64,000 bases of DNA from Sphingobacterium sp. lm-10 (GTDB lineage Bacteria; Bacteroidota; Bacteroidia; Sphingobacteriales; Sphingobacteriaceae). The position numbers were made by a program, and so were the translations under genes. The stretch is from positions 744,001-808,000 of the forward strand of contig NZ_JAMJWC010000001.1 in NCBI RefSeq assembly GCF_023554555.1, in the 5' to 3' direction. Of the stretch, positions 17,688 through 26,420 are shown in pieces; positions within the stretch are counted from its first letter, which is position 1, and the number at the start of each line of letters is the position of its first letter. The notes beneath the pieces were generated by a model, which had not been told where the DNA came from, made no database searches, and saw only the letters and a program-made list of their open reading frames with translations.

Positions 17688-18206
17688 ATGGAAAGAAATC
17701 AAGTCGTTTTAGTAGATCAGTATGACCAGGAAGTAGGAGAGATGGATAAGTTGTTGGCTCACCAACGCGGCGAATTACATCGTGCTTTTTCCATTTTTAT
17801 CTTTAACAAGGCTGGGCAGATGCTTATTCATCAACGTGCTGCCAAAAAATATCATGGTGGTGGTTTGTGGACAAATGCCTGCTGTTCTCATCCACAAAAG
17901 GGGGAAGATCTGAAATCTGCCGCTAAGGAACGTCTCGGTTTTGAGATGGGATTGGTCTGTGATGTAGAACGTATTTTCTCCTTTGTTTATCATTCACCAG
18001 TAGAAAATGGCTTAATAGAACACGAGTACGATCATGTATTTGTGGGCTATACCGATGTGGAGCCGCAACCCAATCCAGCCGAAGTACAGGACTACCAGTG
18101 GATATCTTTAGAAGAACTACAACAGAAGATAGAGCAGTCTCCTGAACAGTTTACCTATTGGTTTAAATCCGCGCTAACCCGAGTAATCGCTGCGTTGGAA
18201 AGATAG
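17688..18206 (+). CDS. idi: Isopentenyl-diphosphate delta-isomerase, type 1
   Basis: A 172-residue Nudix-fold isomerase interconverting IPP and DMAPP, the precursor supply for carotenoids. The catalytic cysteine is most likely Cys66 in WTNACCSHP and the acidic pair is Glu111/Glu113 in IEHEYDHVF; RGELHRAFSIFIFN is the typical N-terminal region. The ATG at 17688 begins the conserved sequence; an in-frame upstream ATG would add 17 non-conserved residues overlapping the photolyase gene. It is the last gene of the operon, 34 bases after the photolyase. Confidence 0.94.
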   Translation: MERNQVVLVDQYDQEVGEMDKLLAHQRGELHRAFSIFIFNKAGQMLIHQRAAKKYHGGGLWTNACCSHPQKGEDLKSAAKERLGFEMGLVCDVERIFSFVYHSPVENGLIEHEYDHVFVGYTDVEPQPNPAEVQDYQWISLEELQQKIEQSPEQFTYWFKSALTRVIAALER

Positions 18207-18266
18207 TTTGCTTATTTTTCCCTGATTTATTTTCGCTGATTTTCATCGTCGAGCAAACCGAGCACC

Positions 18267-18297
18267 TAGAATACTGTTACTACCTTATAGTATTCTA
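18267..18297. terminator. AT-rich hairpin after idi
   Basis: Nine-base perfect arms TAGAATACT (18267-18275) and AGTATTCTA (18289-18297) with a 13-base loop, between idi and the I9-like lipoprotein gene. It could be a weak terminator for the crt operon, but only a short T stretch follows, and it may instead be an operator for the next gene, which starts 16 bases later. Confidence 0.4.
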
Positions 18298-18313
18298 TTT
18301 CCAAAAATTGATC

Positions 18314-18661
18314 ATGAGACTAAACACAATAATTTTGTTGACCGCAGGTTTGTTCCTGACTAGTGCTTGCGCTAATAAGCGTTTAAAGAATGAAACCACT
18401 AAAGAACAACCCGGCATGGATGCGACTCGTAATCTGGTTATTTATTATGATCAGGATACCGGCAACACACAATTGCTGGAAGCAGTACAAAAATACGGTG
18501 CAGAGGTCGTATATCTTTACGACGCATTAAGTGGTATAGCTATTAGTATACCCGACGATAAAGATATCGAGGAGGCTATTAGCTATTTCGAAAAAGTGCC
18601 AGGCGTAGCTTCTGTAGATCGCGATGGGATGATGTCTATCCAAAACCAAATGGAGAAGTAA
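18314..18661 (+). CDS. Small lipoprotein with inhibitor-I9-like domain
   Basis: A 115-residue lipoprotein: signal peptide RLNTIILLTAGLFLTSAC with the lipobox cysteine followed by ANKR. The C-terminal 75 residues (VIYYDQDTG...LSGIAISIPDD...VPGVASVDRDGMMSI) have the beta-alpha-beta pattern and the 'pGV..vd.D' ending of the peptidase inhibitor I9/subtilisin propeptide domain, but no protease is attached. It could be a periplasmic protease inhibitor or chaperone-like module. The ATG at 18314 is preferred over a TTG two codons upstream. Domain assignment is by pattern only. Confidence 0.6.
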   Translation: MRLNTIILLTAGLFLTSACANKRLKNETTKEQPGMDATRNLVIYYDQDTGNTQLLEAVQKYGAEVVYLYDALSGIAISIPDDKDIEEAISYFEKVPGVASVDRDGMMSIQNQMEK

Positions 18662-18877
18662 GCTGCTCCTAAGTGTAAGCCCGATAATAAATTTTTACAA
18701 GCGTTCCAATAGAGCTACCTTTGTCAAAATTTATTTTTCGGGTGATTAACAATCGTGATTTTATACTAGTTGTAGCTTATACTGGTGCTTTCTGCGAGCA
18801 CCTTATATGGCTATCATTAATAATAACATCCCTTTTATACGTCTTGTACGTCCGGAATTCCAATACTCCACCAATGT

Positions 18878-19381
18878 ATGAGTAAATTATTATTTAGAGA
18901 TAGCAAACTGATAGATCTGGAAAGTATCGTTGCTATCTATAATTCGACGGTATCCTCTCGTTTAGTAACGGCAGACACACATCCAGTAAGTATAGAAAGT
19001 AAAGAAGCTTGGTTTTACGCACACAGTTCCGATAAACGTCCACTTTGGGTGGTCGAAAATGAGTCGGACGGAGCGTTGGTAGGCTGGGTTAGCTTTCAAT
19101 CGTTCTACGGAAGACCTGCTTACGACGGTACAGTAGAAATTAGCATATATCTACATGAAAACCAGCGGGGTAAAGGGCACGGTAAGGCGATTCTGCAATA
19201 TTGTCTCCATCGCGCCCCAGACTATGGCATCGATACGTTATTAGCTTATATATTCGCGCACAATACGCCAAGCATTGCGCTGTTCGAGAAATTCCATTTT
19301 TCTGAATGGGCACATCTTCCCGATATCGCTGTATTAGACGGACAAAGGCGCAGCCTAAAGATCTTGGGTATCCACTTGTAA
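18878..19381 (+). CDS. GNAT N-acetyltransferase (phosphinothricin acetyltransferase-like)
   Basis: A 167-residue GNAT enzyme. The acetyl-CoA pyrophosphate loop is NQRGKGHGKAIL (Q/RxxGxG/A), preceded by EISIYLHE and followed by LAYIFAHNTPSIALFEKFHF, the pattern of the Pat/YncA subgroup that acetylates phosphinothricin, methionine sulfoximine or similar amino acids. The substrate is unknown. It stands alone between AT-rich spacers; a -7-like word TACCTTTG at 18716-18723 lies upstream but has no good -33 partner. Confidence 0.82.
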   Translation: MSKLLFRDSKLIDLESIVAIYNSTVSSRLVTADTHPVSIESKEAWFYAHSSDKRPLWVVENESDGALVGWVSFQSFYGRPAYDGTVEISIYLHENQRGKGHGKAILQYCLHRAPDYGIDTLLAYIFAHNTPSIALFEKFHFSEWAHLPDIAVLDGQRRSLKILGIHL

Positions 19382-19398
19382 TCTATGATTCAATAGAC

Positions 19399-19483
19399 GT
19401 CCTTGCGAATCCGAAGTAGGAGGATGTGGCAATCTTGTGTTCAAAAGTTAAGATTGCCACGTCATACTTCCTCGCAATGACGA
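19399..19483. repeat. REP-like inverted repeat
   Basis: The left arm, read on the minus strand, begins AAGATTGCCACATCCTCCTA. The right arm begins AAGATTGCCACGTCATACTT and ends CGCAATGACG. They form a large imperfect hairpin in a 167-base spacer. The words match the degenerate units at 1.77-1.92 kb, marking one dispersed repeat family. The spacer holds no coding sequence that I can support; the element lies between convergent genes and may also act in termination. Confidence 0.65.
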
Positions 19484-19548
19484 TTTTGCGTTAATAATGT
19501 CTTTACAAGACAACGTCGCGTTAAAAAATATGCTTAGCTCTCTGCTAA

Positions 19549-20103
19549 CTAAACGTGTTTATTTGCAAAATCAAGATAGGCAGCTAACACGTCTTTTAAA
19601 AACTTACCGCTTTCCTCATTTTTCAAAGCGCCATCTTCGTCGAATATATTCTGCACATTAGCAATATAAACTTCCGGCTGTGCGAGTGTTGGCATATTCA
19701 AATAAGCTAGTGATTGTCTAAGGTGGTGGTTTGCACCGAATCCACTTTGATTGCTAATAGAGGAGGAAATCACCAATGCCGGCTTTCCATCCCAGGCGCT
19801 ATGTCCGTAAGGACGTGATGCCACATCGATTGCGTTTTTCAATACACCAGGTACCGAACGATTGTATTCGGGCGTGATAAAGATGATCCCATCGAATGCC
19901 TTGATTTTCTCGCGAAATGGTCCATATTCTGCAGGCTCTCCACTTTCATCGTAATCCTGATTGTATAACGATAAGTTTCCAATTTCAACTGCTTCTAGCG
20001 TGACACCCTCTGGTGCTTGATCTTTCAGGTATTGACCAATTGCTTTGTTGAATGATCCTTTACGAAGTGATCCAACTACTATTCCTATATTTTTAACTCC
20101 CAT
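19549..20103 (-). CDS. NADPH-dependent FMN reductase (YieF/chromate-reductase type)
   Basis: A 184-residue flavodoxin-like reductase. The FMN phosphate loop is GSLRKGSFNKAI. The second signature, TPEYNRSVPGVLKNAIDVASRP, is the classic P-E-Y-N motif of the YieF/azoreductase/quinone reductase group. It is probably cytoplasmic, reducing quinones, chromate or azo compounds with NADPH. The start is the ATG at 20103; the in-frame upstream start at 20115 is a TTG and gives a non-conserved extension. It is distantly related to the FMN reductase at 378-941. Confidence 0.88.
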   Translation of the reverse strand: MGVKNIGIVVGSLRKGSFNKAIGQYLKDQAPEGVTLEAVEIGNLSLYNQDYDESGEPAEYGPFREKIKAFDGIIFITPEYNRSVPGVLKNAIDVASRPYGHSAWDGKPALVISSSISNQSGFGANHHLRQSLAYLNMPTLAQPEVYIANVQNIFDEDGALKNEESGKFLKDVLAAYLDFANKHV

Positions 20104-20215
20104 TGCATTTTTCAATTTGGTGATTACTGTACAAACACCTATACCGCTGGTTTAGTTTTCCTTGGGCATAGTTATTGTCTTTCTATGGTGGATAAGTGAA
20201 CAAGAAAGGATGATA

Positions 20216-20590
20216 ATGATGAAACCAAGGTATTTTGTGAAGGCTTTAGCACTATATAAAGTGTTTAGAACCTATCAGTTGAGCAGAAAGGATTTGGATA
20301 AAGCAGACAGTTTGTCAGCAAACCTTAAAGCTCAGGGGCAGGATTTTAAGTTATTGGTGGGTATGGCGAAAGATACGCTGACAGGGAAGTATAAGATGAA
20401 TAAGTGGAATATGTCTATCATCGTGGGTACTGTCGTATATGTAATCTCGCCGTTAGACGCTGTTCCCGATATCATTCCAGTATTAGGCTGGTTGGATGAC
20501 GTGGCTATTGTAAGCTATGCATTGACCAAACTGCAAAAGGAAATTGAGCGCTATAAGGCAGAACAACAGTTACAACCAGAAAAAATTTAA
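20216..20590 (+). CDS. YkvA-like DUF1232 membrane protein
   Basis: A 124-residue protein with the DUF1232 core: IVGTVVYVISPLDAVPDIIPVLGWLDDVAIV, where the SPxDxxPDxxPxxGxxDD pattern is diagnostic, in a hydrophobic hairpin. The function of the family is unknown. Three ATGs (20210, 20216, 20219) are possible; 20216 is chosen because AGAAAGG lies 6 bases upstream. It ends just before a strong bidirectional terminator shared with purL. Confidence 0.82.
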   Translation: MMKPRYFVKALALYKVFRTYQLSRKDLDKADSLSANLKAQGQDFKLLVGMAKDTLTGKYKMNKWNMSIIVGTVVYVISPLDAVPDIIPVLGWLDDVAIVSYALTKLQKEIERYKAEQQLQPEKI

Positions 20591-20603
20591 ATCCTCTCCA
20601 AAT

Positions 20604-20651
20604 AATAAGGCCTCTCTAGATTTGCAGTAGCCTATATAGAGAGGCCTTATT
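20604..20651. terminator. Bidirectional terminator between DUF1232 gene and purL
   Basis: Perfect 15-base arms AATAAGGCCTCTCTA (20604-20618) and its complement (20637-20651) with an 18-base loop, flanked by A/T on both sides, placed between the convergent ends of the DUF1232 gene and purL. Confidence 0.85.
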
Positions 20652-20674
20652 ATATCATTTACATCATGCGACTT

Positions 20675-23600
20675 TTACGCAGATGGATGTGATTCAATCC
20701 ATTTACGCGCATTCACGAACGCTTCTAACCAAGGAGATACTTCATCTTGGCGGCCATCCGGATAGTTGGCCCAGTTCCATTGGAATATCGAGCGTTCAAT
20801 GTGAGGCATGGTTACCAAATGGCGGCCAGTATCATCGCATAGCATGGCGGTATTGTAGTCCGACCCATTTGGATTGTGCGGATAGGCCTCATAACCATAT
20901 TTACCGACAATCTGATAGTGAGCTTCAGCCTCCGGCAAATGGAATTTACCCTCGCCGTGCGAAATCCATACCCCTAATGTGCTACCGGCCAGCGTAGAAA
21001 GCATCACCGAATTATTGTCTTCAATACGAACAGAAACAAAGTTAGACTCGTGCTTACCGGAGGTGTTGTGCTGCATTTTGCCATGCTCTGCATGTGAAGG
21101 GTTTATTAACTCCAGCTCCATAAATAGCTGACAACCATTACATATACCTACAGACAAGGTGTCTGGTCTAGCAAAGAAACTATCCAATGCTTTCTTCGCT
21201 TTTTCGTTATATAGAAATGCGCCCGCCCAGCCCTTTGCAGAGCCCAGTACATCCGAATTCGAAAACCCACCAACAGCTCCGATAAACTGAATATCTTCTA
21301 ATGTCTCCCGACCGCTGATTAAATCCGTCATATGTACATCTTTCACATCGAACCCTGCTAAGAACATAGCATGTGCCATCTCTCTCTCAGAATTGGATCC
21401 CTTTTCGCGGATGATAGCTGCTTTTGGTCTTGGAGCTGATGCATCAATTGTCGGTAGTTTCCCATCAAATTGCGCCGGCAATACAAAGTGAAGTGGTTGC
21501 TGCTTGTAGTTTTCATACCGTAATGCTGCCGTGCCGTTCTTAGATTGCTTCTGATCCAATAGGAAAGAGGTTTTGAACCAGGTATCGCGCAAGGTAGAGA
21601 CACTGAAATCAAATTTTTCTGTATGATTCTCAAAACTAATTTGATCACCGGCCTGAGGCGTTCCGATCTTCACCGCACCAATACCAGCTGCGGCAAAAGC
21701 GGATTCGAATGCGGCATCATCCGTTGCTTGTAAGACTACCGCGATATTTTCATTAAACAGTGCCTTTACCGTATCTTGTTCGGCCAGTGGTGTCAAATTG
21801 TATTGAGCTGCTAAATTCACAGAAGAAAAGGACAGTTCTAATAAAGTCGTGACCAAACCGCCGGAACCGATATCATGTCCCGCGGTAATTAATCCCGAAC
21901 CAATGGCATCCTGTATACTATCGAATGCTTTCTTAAAATAGGCAGCATCTTTAATATCGGGTACTTCTTGACCCACTTTGTTCAAAATCTGAGCGAAAGA
22001 GGACCCTCCCAATTTGAATTGATCTTGCGATAAGGCGATATAATAAATCGATCCGGCATCTGCTTGTAATACCGGCTCTATTACTTTAGTGATATCTGTA
22101 CAATTACCTGCCGCAGAAATAATGACGGTTCCCGGCGCGATCACCGACTCCCCGTTAGGATATTTCTGCTTCATGGAAAGGGAATCCTTTCCAGTTGGAA
22201 TATTAATTCCTAATGCAATAGCGAATGCAGAACATGCTTCTACCGCTTTATACAAACGCGCATCTTCTCCTTCATTATTACAGGCCCACATCCAGTTGGC
22301 AGAAAGAGAGAGGCCGGTTATGCCGTCTTTAATAGGAGCAAATACGATGTTGGATAAGGCTTCGGCAATCGCGGTACGGCTAGCAGCCGCTGGATCCACA
22401 ATAGCCGCTACGGGTGAGTGCCCAACGGTGGTCGCTATTCCTTCTTTTCCTTTAAAATCCAACGCCATCACGCCAACGTTGTTTAATGGCAATTGCAACG
22501 GACCGACACATTGCTGTTTAGCCACACGACCACCCACACAACGATCCACCTTATTCGTAAGCCAATCTTTAGCAGCTACCGCTTCCAATTGCAATACTTG
22601 ATCCAGATATACTGGAATTTGATCTGCGCTGTAACTTAAGTTAGCATAATCGCGAACAACCGTTTTATCACGCATAATGGTTTTTGGCGAAGAACCAAAG
22701 AAATCTTCCAGCGCATAATCCATCGGCTTAACGCCGGTGGTTTGCGAGGCAAAAGTAAAACGATGATCTCCGGTTACGTCTCCAACGGTGTACATGGGAG
22801 CACGTTCGCGATCTGCAATGGTTTTCAAGCCAGCAATATCTTGTTCGCCAATCACTAATCCCATTCGCTCTTGCGACTCGTTACCAATAATTTCCTTAGC
22901 GGAAAGGGTAGGGTCACCTACCGGCAATTTATCTAAATCAATTAATCCACCGGTATCTTCCACTAGTTCAGACAAGCAGTTTAAGTGGCCGCCAGCACCG
23001 TGATCATGAATGGATACTATGGAGTTATGATCGGATTCAACCATCGCTCGAACGGCATTAGCGGCGCGCTTCTGCATTTCCGGATTGGAGCGTTGAATAG
23101 CATTCAACTCAATGCCGGAACCAAAAGCGCCCGTATCTGCCGATGATACCGCGGCACCACCCATACCAATACGGTAGTTGTCGCCACCTAAAATGACAAT
23201 TTTATCACCCGTTTTTGGGGTATGTTTTTTCGCTTGATCTAATTTGCCATAACCGACACCACCGGCTTGCATAATGACCTTGTCATAACCTAACGTACGA
23301 CCCGCTTCTTCGTGCTCAAAGGTGAGTACTGAACCGGTGATCAATGGCTGCCCAAATTTATTACCAAAATCAGACGCCCCATTGGATGCTTTGATGAGTA
23401 TATCCACCGGGCTTTGGTAAAGCCAAGATCGTTCTGGAACTGCTTTTTCCCAAGGTCTGTCTGCCAGCAAACGAGAATAGGCGGTCATGTAAATAGCTGT
23501 TCCGGCCAATGGAATTGATCCTTGACCTCCAGCCATACGATCACGAATCTCACCGCCAGAACCGGTTGCAGCACCTGCAAAAGGTTCTACAGTAGTCGGG

Positions 23601-24352
23601 AAGTTATGTGTTTCCGCTTTTACAGAAAGAACGGAATCAAATAGTTTCTCTTCGTAGTAATCTGGCTTATCGGCAGATTTAGGAGCAAATTGCACCAACT
23701 GCGGGCCTGCCACGAACGCTACGTTATCCTTATAAGCCGATACAATACTATTAGGATTGGTTTCTGAGGTTTTCTTGATTAATTTGAAAAGAGAAGTTGG
23801 CTGCTCTACATCATCGACAATGAAAGTACCATTGAAGATCTTATGGCGACAATGCTCTGAGTTTGCTTGCGAGAATGCAAATACCTCTGCATCGGTCAAT
23901 TTACGATTTAGCTTTTCCGAAAGGCTATTAAGGTATGCCACTTCTTCCGTGTTTAATGCTAAACCTTCAGCGCTGTTATAAGCTGCTATATCATCAATAT
24001 CTAAAATTGGTTCAGGTTGTATATCAATAGCATACAGATCCTGTTTTAAAGTCGGATATCGTTGCGAAATCATCGGATCGAATTCGTTAAAATCTGCGTC
24101 TACAGGCGTAAATTCTTCGATGCGAACGATACCCTCAATACCCATATTTTGAGTAATCTCTACGGCATTAGTACTCCAAGGTGTTAGCATTGCAGCACGG
24201 GGACCAACATGAGGCTGAGCTATTTCGGTTTCTTCCAAAAGCGAAGCATTTCCAAAAAGCCAATTGAGTTTAGTGATAGTGTCAGCGGTAAATGCCGTCT
24301 GGGTTTGCACCCCATAGACGGTGCCGTGTAGGTTACGAAAGAAATGGATCAT
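20675..24352 (-). CDS. purL: Phosphoribosylformylglycinamidine synthase, large single-chain form
   Basis: A 1225-residue PurL of the E. coli/eukaryote type that converts FGAR, ATP and glutamine to FGAM in purine synthesis. The N-terminal PurS-like part carries the linker DAEVFAFSQANSEHCRHKIFNG. The two AIRS-like synthase halves follow (ETHNFPTTVEPFAGAATGSGGEIRD split over the active site, and DGKDSL-type GINIPTGKDSLSMKQ). The C-terminal class I amidotransferase has its nucleophile in VGICNGCQLFMEL and a HGEGKF region. It is transcribed alone; CAAAATTA at 24390-24397, read on the minus strand as TAATTTTG, is a possible -7 element. Confidence 0.96.
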   Translation of the reverse strand: MIHFFRNLHGTVYGVQTQTAFTADTITKLNWLFGNASLLEETEIAQPHVGPRAAMLTPWSTNAVEITQNMGIEGIVRIEEFTPVDADFNEFDPMISQRYPTLKQDLYAIDIQPEPILDIDDIAAYNSAEGLALNTEEVAYLNSLSEKLNRKLTDAEVFAFSQANSEHCRHKIFNGTFIVDDVEQPTSLFKLIKKTSETNPNSIVSAYKDNVAFVAGPQLVQFAPKSADKPDYYEEKLFDSVLSVKAETHNFPTTVEPFAGAATGSGGEIRDRMAGGQGSIPLAGTAIYMTAYSRLLADRPWEKAVPERSWLYQSPVDILIKASNGASDFGNKFGQPLITGSVLTFEHEEAGRTLGYDKVIMQAGGVGYGKLDQAKKHTPKTGDKIVILGGDNYRIGMGGAAVSSADTGAFGSGIELNAIQRSNPEMQKRAANAVRAMVESDHNSIVSIHDHGAGGHLNCLSELVEDTGGLIDLDKLPVGDPTLSAKEIIGNESQERMGLVIGEQDIAGLKTIADRERAPMYTVGDVTGDHRFTFASQTTGVKPMDYALEDFFGSSPKTIMRDKTVVRDYANLSYSADQIPVYLDQVLQLEAVAAKDWLTNKVDRCVGGRVAKQQCVGPLQLPLNNVGVMALDFKGKEGIATTVGHSPVAAIVDPAAASRTAIAEALSNIVFAPIKDGITGLSLSANWMWACNNEGEDARLYKAVEACSAFAIALGINIPTGKDSLSMKQKYPNGESVIAPGTVIISAAGNCTDITKVIEPVLQADAGSIYYIALSQDQFKLGGSSFAQILNKVGQEVPDIKDAAYFKKAFDSIQDAIGSGLITAGHDIGSGGLVTTLLELSFSSVNLAAQYNLTPLAEQDTVKALFNENIAVVLQATDDAAFESAFAAAGIGAVKIGTPQAGDQISFENHTEKFDFSVSTLRDTWFKTSFLLDQKQSKNGTAALRYENYKQQPLHFVLPAQFDGKLPTIDASAPRPKAAIIREKGSNSEREMAHAMFLAGFDVKDVHMTDLISGRETLEDIQFIGAVGGFSNSDVLGSAKGWAGAFLYNEKAKKALDSFFARPDTLSVGICNGCQLFMELELINPSHAEHGKMQHNTSGKHESNFVSVRIEDNNSVMLSTLAGSTLGVWISHGEGKFHLPEAEAHYQIVGKYGYEAYPHNPNGSDYNTAMLCDDTGRHLVTMPHIERSIFQWNWANYPDGRQDEVSPWLEAFVNARKWIESHPSA

Positions 24353-24465
24353 TAGAAATACTGCGTAAGAAATTCTTCAAAATCAAACACAAAATTAGCT
24401 AATTTTAGTGTAAAATAGACACAGAATTAGCGTTGTTAGTAATTTCTAAGGTTATCAACAAGACC

Positions 24466-24999
24466 TTAGTCGTGTTCCGTCCATACAAGCTTGTCTGTAG
24501 CGTACCCTGCACGCATCGCATATTGCACATATTTTTGCTGTATATGCTCTGGCACATGCTTTTCTCTAGATAAGATCCACATGTAATCGGTACTTCCACC
24601 AAATACCAAGGCATATTTATAATCTTGATCTATATGCATAATATTGTAACCGGCGTAGATAGGTCCGAAAAATGAAACTTTTAAGGCACCTAAATGATCG
24701 TCACCCAGAAACTTAGCTTTTCCTTTTCGCTCTTTCCAAACCTTTTTGATGGTGTCAAATCCACGATTGAGCACGCTAATTGTGCCATCTGTATTGATGT
24801 CATACGTTGCAGTTACCTCGGTTAGGTTTTTCTCCCAAAAGAAATCCAGCCGTGCAATCTCATGCCACGTACCCATATAGCGAGACTTATCAAAATCATC
24901 GATGACCGGTACTTTGGATCGCACGGGCTTCAATATATTATAGGCTGCTGTGCCAAGCGCCACCGCAGAAAGTACTAATAAAGACTGTTTCTTATCCAT
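24466..24999 (-). CDS. Lipocalin (Blc family), N-terminally membrane-anchored
   Basis: A 177-residue lipocalin paralogous to the crt-operon lipocalin: RYMGTWHEIARLD, ATYDINTDGTISVLNRG, GALKVSFFGPIYAGYNI and MWILSREKHVPE align along the whole length. Unlike the other copy it has no lipobox cysteine; residues 5-22 (QSLLVLSAVALGTAAYNI) look like an uncleaved anchor or signal. The ATG at 24999 is chosen; an in-frame TTG 13 codons earlier would extend it. It is transcribed alone, divergent from the DUF4268 gene. Confidence 0.9.
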   Translation of the reverse strand: MDKKQSLLVLSAVALGTAAYNILKPVRSKVPVIDDFDKSRYMGTWHEIARLDFFWEKNLTEVTATYDINTDGTISVLNRGFDTIKKVWKERKGKAKFLGDDHLGALKVSFFGPIYAGYNIMHIDQDYKYALVFGGSTDYMWILSREKHVPEHIQQKYVQYAMRAGYATDKLVWTEHD

Positions 25000-25086
25000 C
25001 CTGTAACATTTTGTACTAAAAACAGTTTTAGATTCCAAAAGTTTCTCTGGATTTGATAATTTTACATACTGCTAAATCGAAAAATA

Positions 25087-25545
25087 TTGTACGGAAGGGA
25101 CGAGGTAAAGAAGATAAAAGAAGCATTTTGGACAGCTTATGGACAATATATGCGCGTAGTTCCTTTTGCAGACGCCGAAAAGCAGAGTTGGATTAATTAT
25201 AAAACAGGCGTAAAGCACTTGTTTTTTCGCATGGAGGCGGACAATAAGGTTGCACGAATAGCCATTGAGATCGATCATCCAGACGCAGGTATGCGCGCTT
25301 TGATGTATGCTCAATTTGAACAATATCGCGGCTTACTGGAGGGAGAGTTGGAAGAAGCCTGGGATTGGCTGCCAAAAGCGCAAGATCCCTATGGAAAAGA
25401 ATTCTCCTGTATACAAACGACTATCCAAGCCAATATTATGGAAAAAGAAGACTGGCCTAAACTGATTTCTTTCTTCAAACCACGGATAATCGGCCTAGAT
25501 AGCTTTTGGTCTTCGGCAAAATATGCGTTTGAATTATTTACTTAA
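25087..25545 (+). CDS. DUF4268 domain protein
   Basis: A 152-residue protein consisting of one DUF4268-like domain: KKIKEAFWTAYGQYM, an INYKTG central strand, then RIAIEIDH and the terminal WPKLISFFKPRI. The domain is also found fused to restriction-like nucleases, but here it stands alone and its function is unknown. The start codon is TTG, chosen because the conserved N-terminal helix begins within four residues and no in-frame ATG lies before it. The S1/P1 nuclease gene follows after 29 bases. Confidence 0.72.
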   Translation: MYGRDEVKKIKEAFWTAYGQYMRVVPFADAEKQSWINYKTGVKHLFFRMEADNKVARIAIEIDHPDAGMRALMYAQFEQYRGLLEGELEEAWDWLPKAQDPYGKEFSCIQTTIQANIMEKEDWPKLISFFKPRIIGLDSFWSSAKYAFELFT

Positions 25546-25574
25546 ACAACACACCACTATAACAACATCGAAAC

Positions 25575-26366
25575 ATGAATTATCTATTTAAGTCCGTCAT
25601 TGTACTCTTAATGATTAGCATTACCACCACTGTTTTTGGCTGGGGTATGACGGGGCACCGCGTTATTTCAGAAATTGCGGAAGCACATTTGAATAAAAAG
25701 GCGAAGAAAAACATCTATCAATTAATCGGTAATCAAAAGTTAGCGTACTGGTCGAACTGGGCAGACTTCATTAAATCTGATCCAAATCCTGAATTACAGA
25801 AAACAGGCTCCTGGCATTTTGTGAATACCAGTGGCAATCTTTCTTATTCGGATTTTATTAACGAGCTTGATCAATCTCCTGAAGACAACCTATACAAAGC
25901 CTATAATGCGCTCCGTGCCGATGCCAAGAACCGCAAAGGAGATTTAGCCAGTAGACAACAACAGTTATATTTCATTATTCACCTATTGGCCGATGCGCAC
26001 CAACCGATGCACGTTAGTCGTAAGGAAGATTTGGGTGGCAATCTGATTGATATTACTTTCTTTGGTAGAAAAGGGAATATTCATCGTGTCTGGGATAGCG
26101 ATTTGGTAGATAATGAAAAGTACAGCTACACAGAATATGCTCGTGTGCTAGACTTTGATAAAAACAACTATACTAAATATACCCAGTCATCACTAGAAGA
26201 ATGGTTGTATGAGTCGCATCAATTGGCCAATCAGATTTATGATGATGTAGCGAAGGATACGAATTTGAGTTATAAGTACATTTTTCGCTACAAATATACC
26301 ATGGAAGAATGCTTGTTAAAAGCAGGATTACGGTTAGCAAAAGAATTGAATTACATTTACGGTTAA
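25575..26366 (+). CDS. S1/P1 family secreted nuclease
   Basis: A 263-residue zinc-dependent nuclease that degrades single-stranded nucleic acids outside the cytoplasm. After the signal peptide (LFKSVIVLLMISITTTVFG) the mature protein starts with Trp, as in P1 nuclease, where the N-terminal residue is a zinc ligand (WGMTGHRVISEIAEAHL). Other ligand motifs are HLLADAHQPMHVS and GGNLIDITFF...IHRVWDSDLV. Length fits bacterial members. It may scavenge phosphate and nucleosides (inference from the family). Confidence 0.92.
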   Translation: MNYLFKSVIVLLMISITTTVFGWGMTGHRVISEIAEAHLNKKAKKNIYQLIGNQKLAYWSNWADFIKSDPNPELQKTGSWHFVNTSGNLSYSDFINELDQSPEDNLYKAYNALRADAKNRKGDLASRQQQLYFIIHLLADAHQPMHVSRKEDLGGNLIDITFFGRKGNIHRVWDSDLVDNEKYSYTEYARVLDFDKNNYTKYTQSSLEEWLYESHQLANQIYDDVAKDTNLSYKYIFRYKYTMEECLLKAGLRLAKELNYIYG

Positions 26367-26420
26367 GGAAAGAAGGCTATTAATAGCGTAAACACAATAA
26401 CAACTAAACTATAATTTTAT

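Noticed and set aside
22089..22601. A 170-codon open frame on the plus strand inside purL
   Set aside because: It is antisense to the highly conserved PurL synthase domain, its translation shows no recognisable family and looks like the complement of PurL codons.
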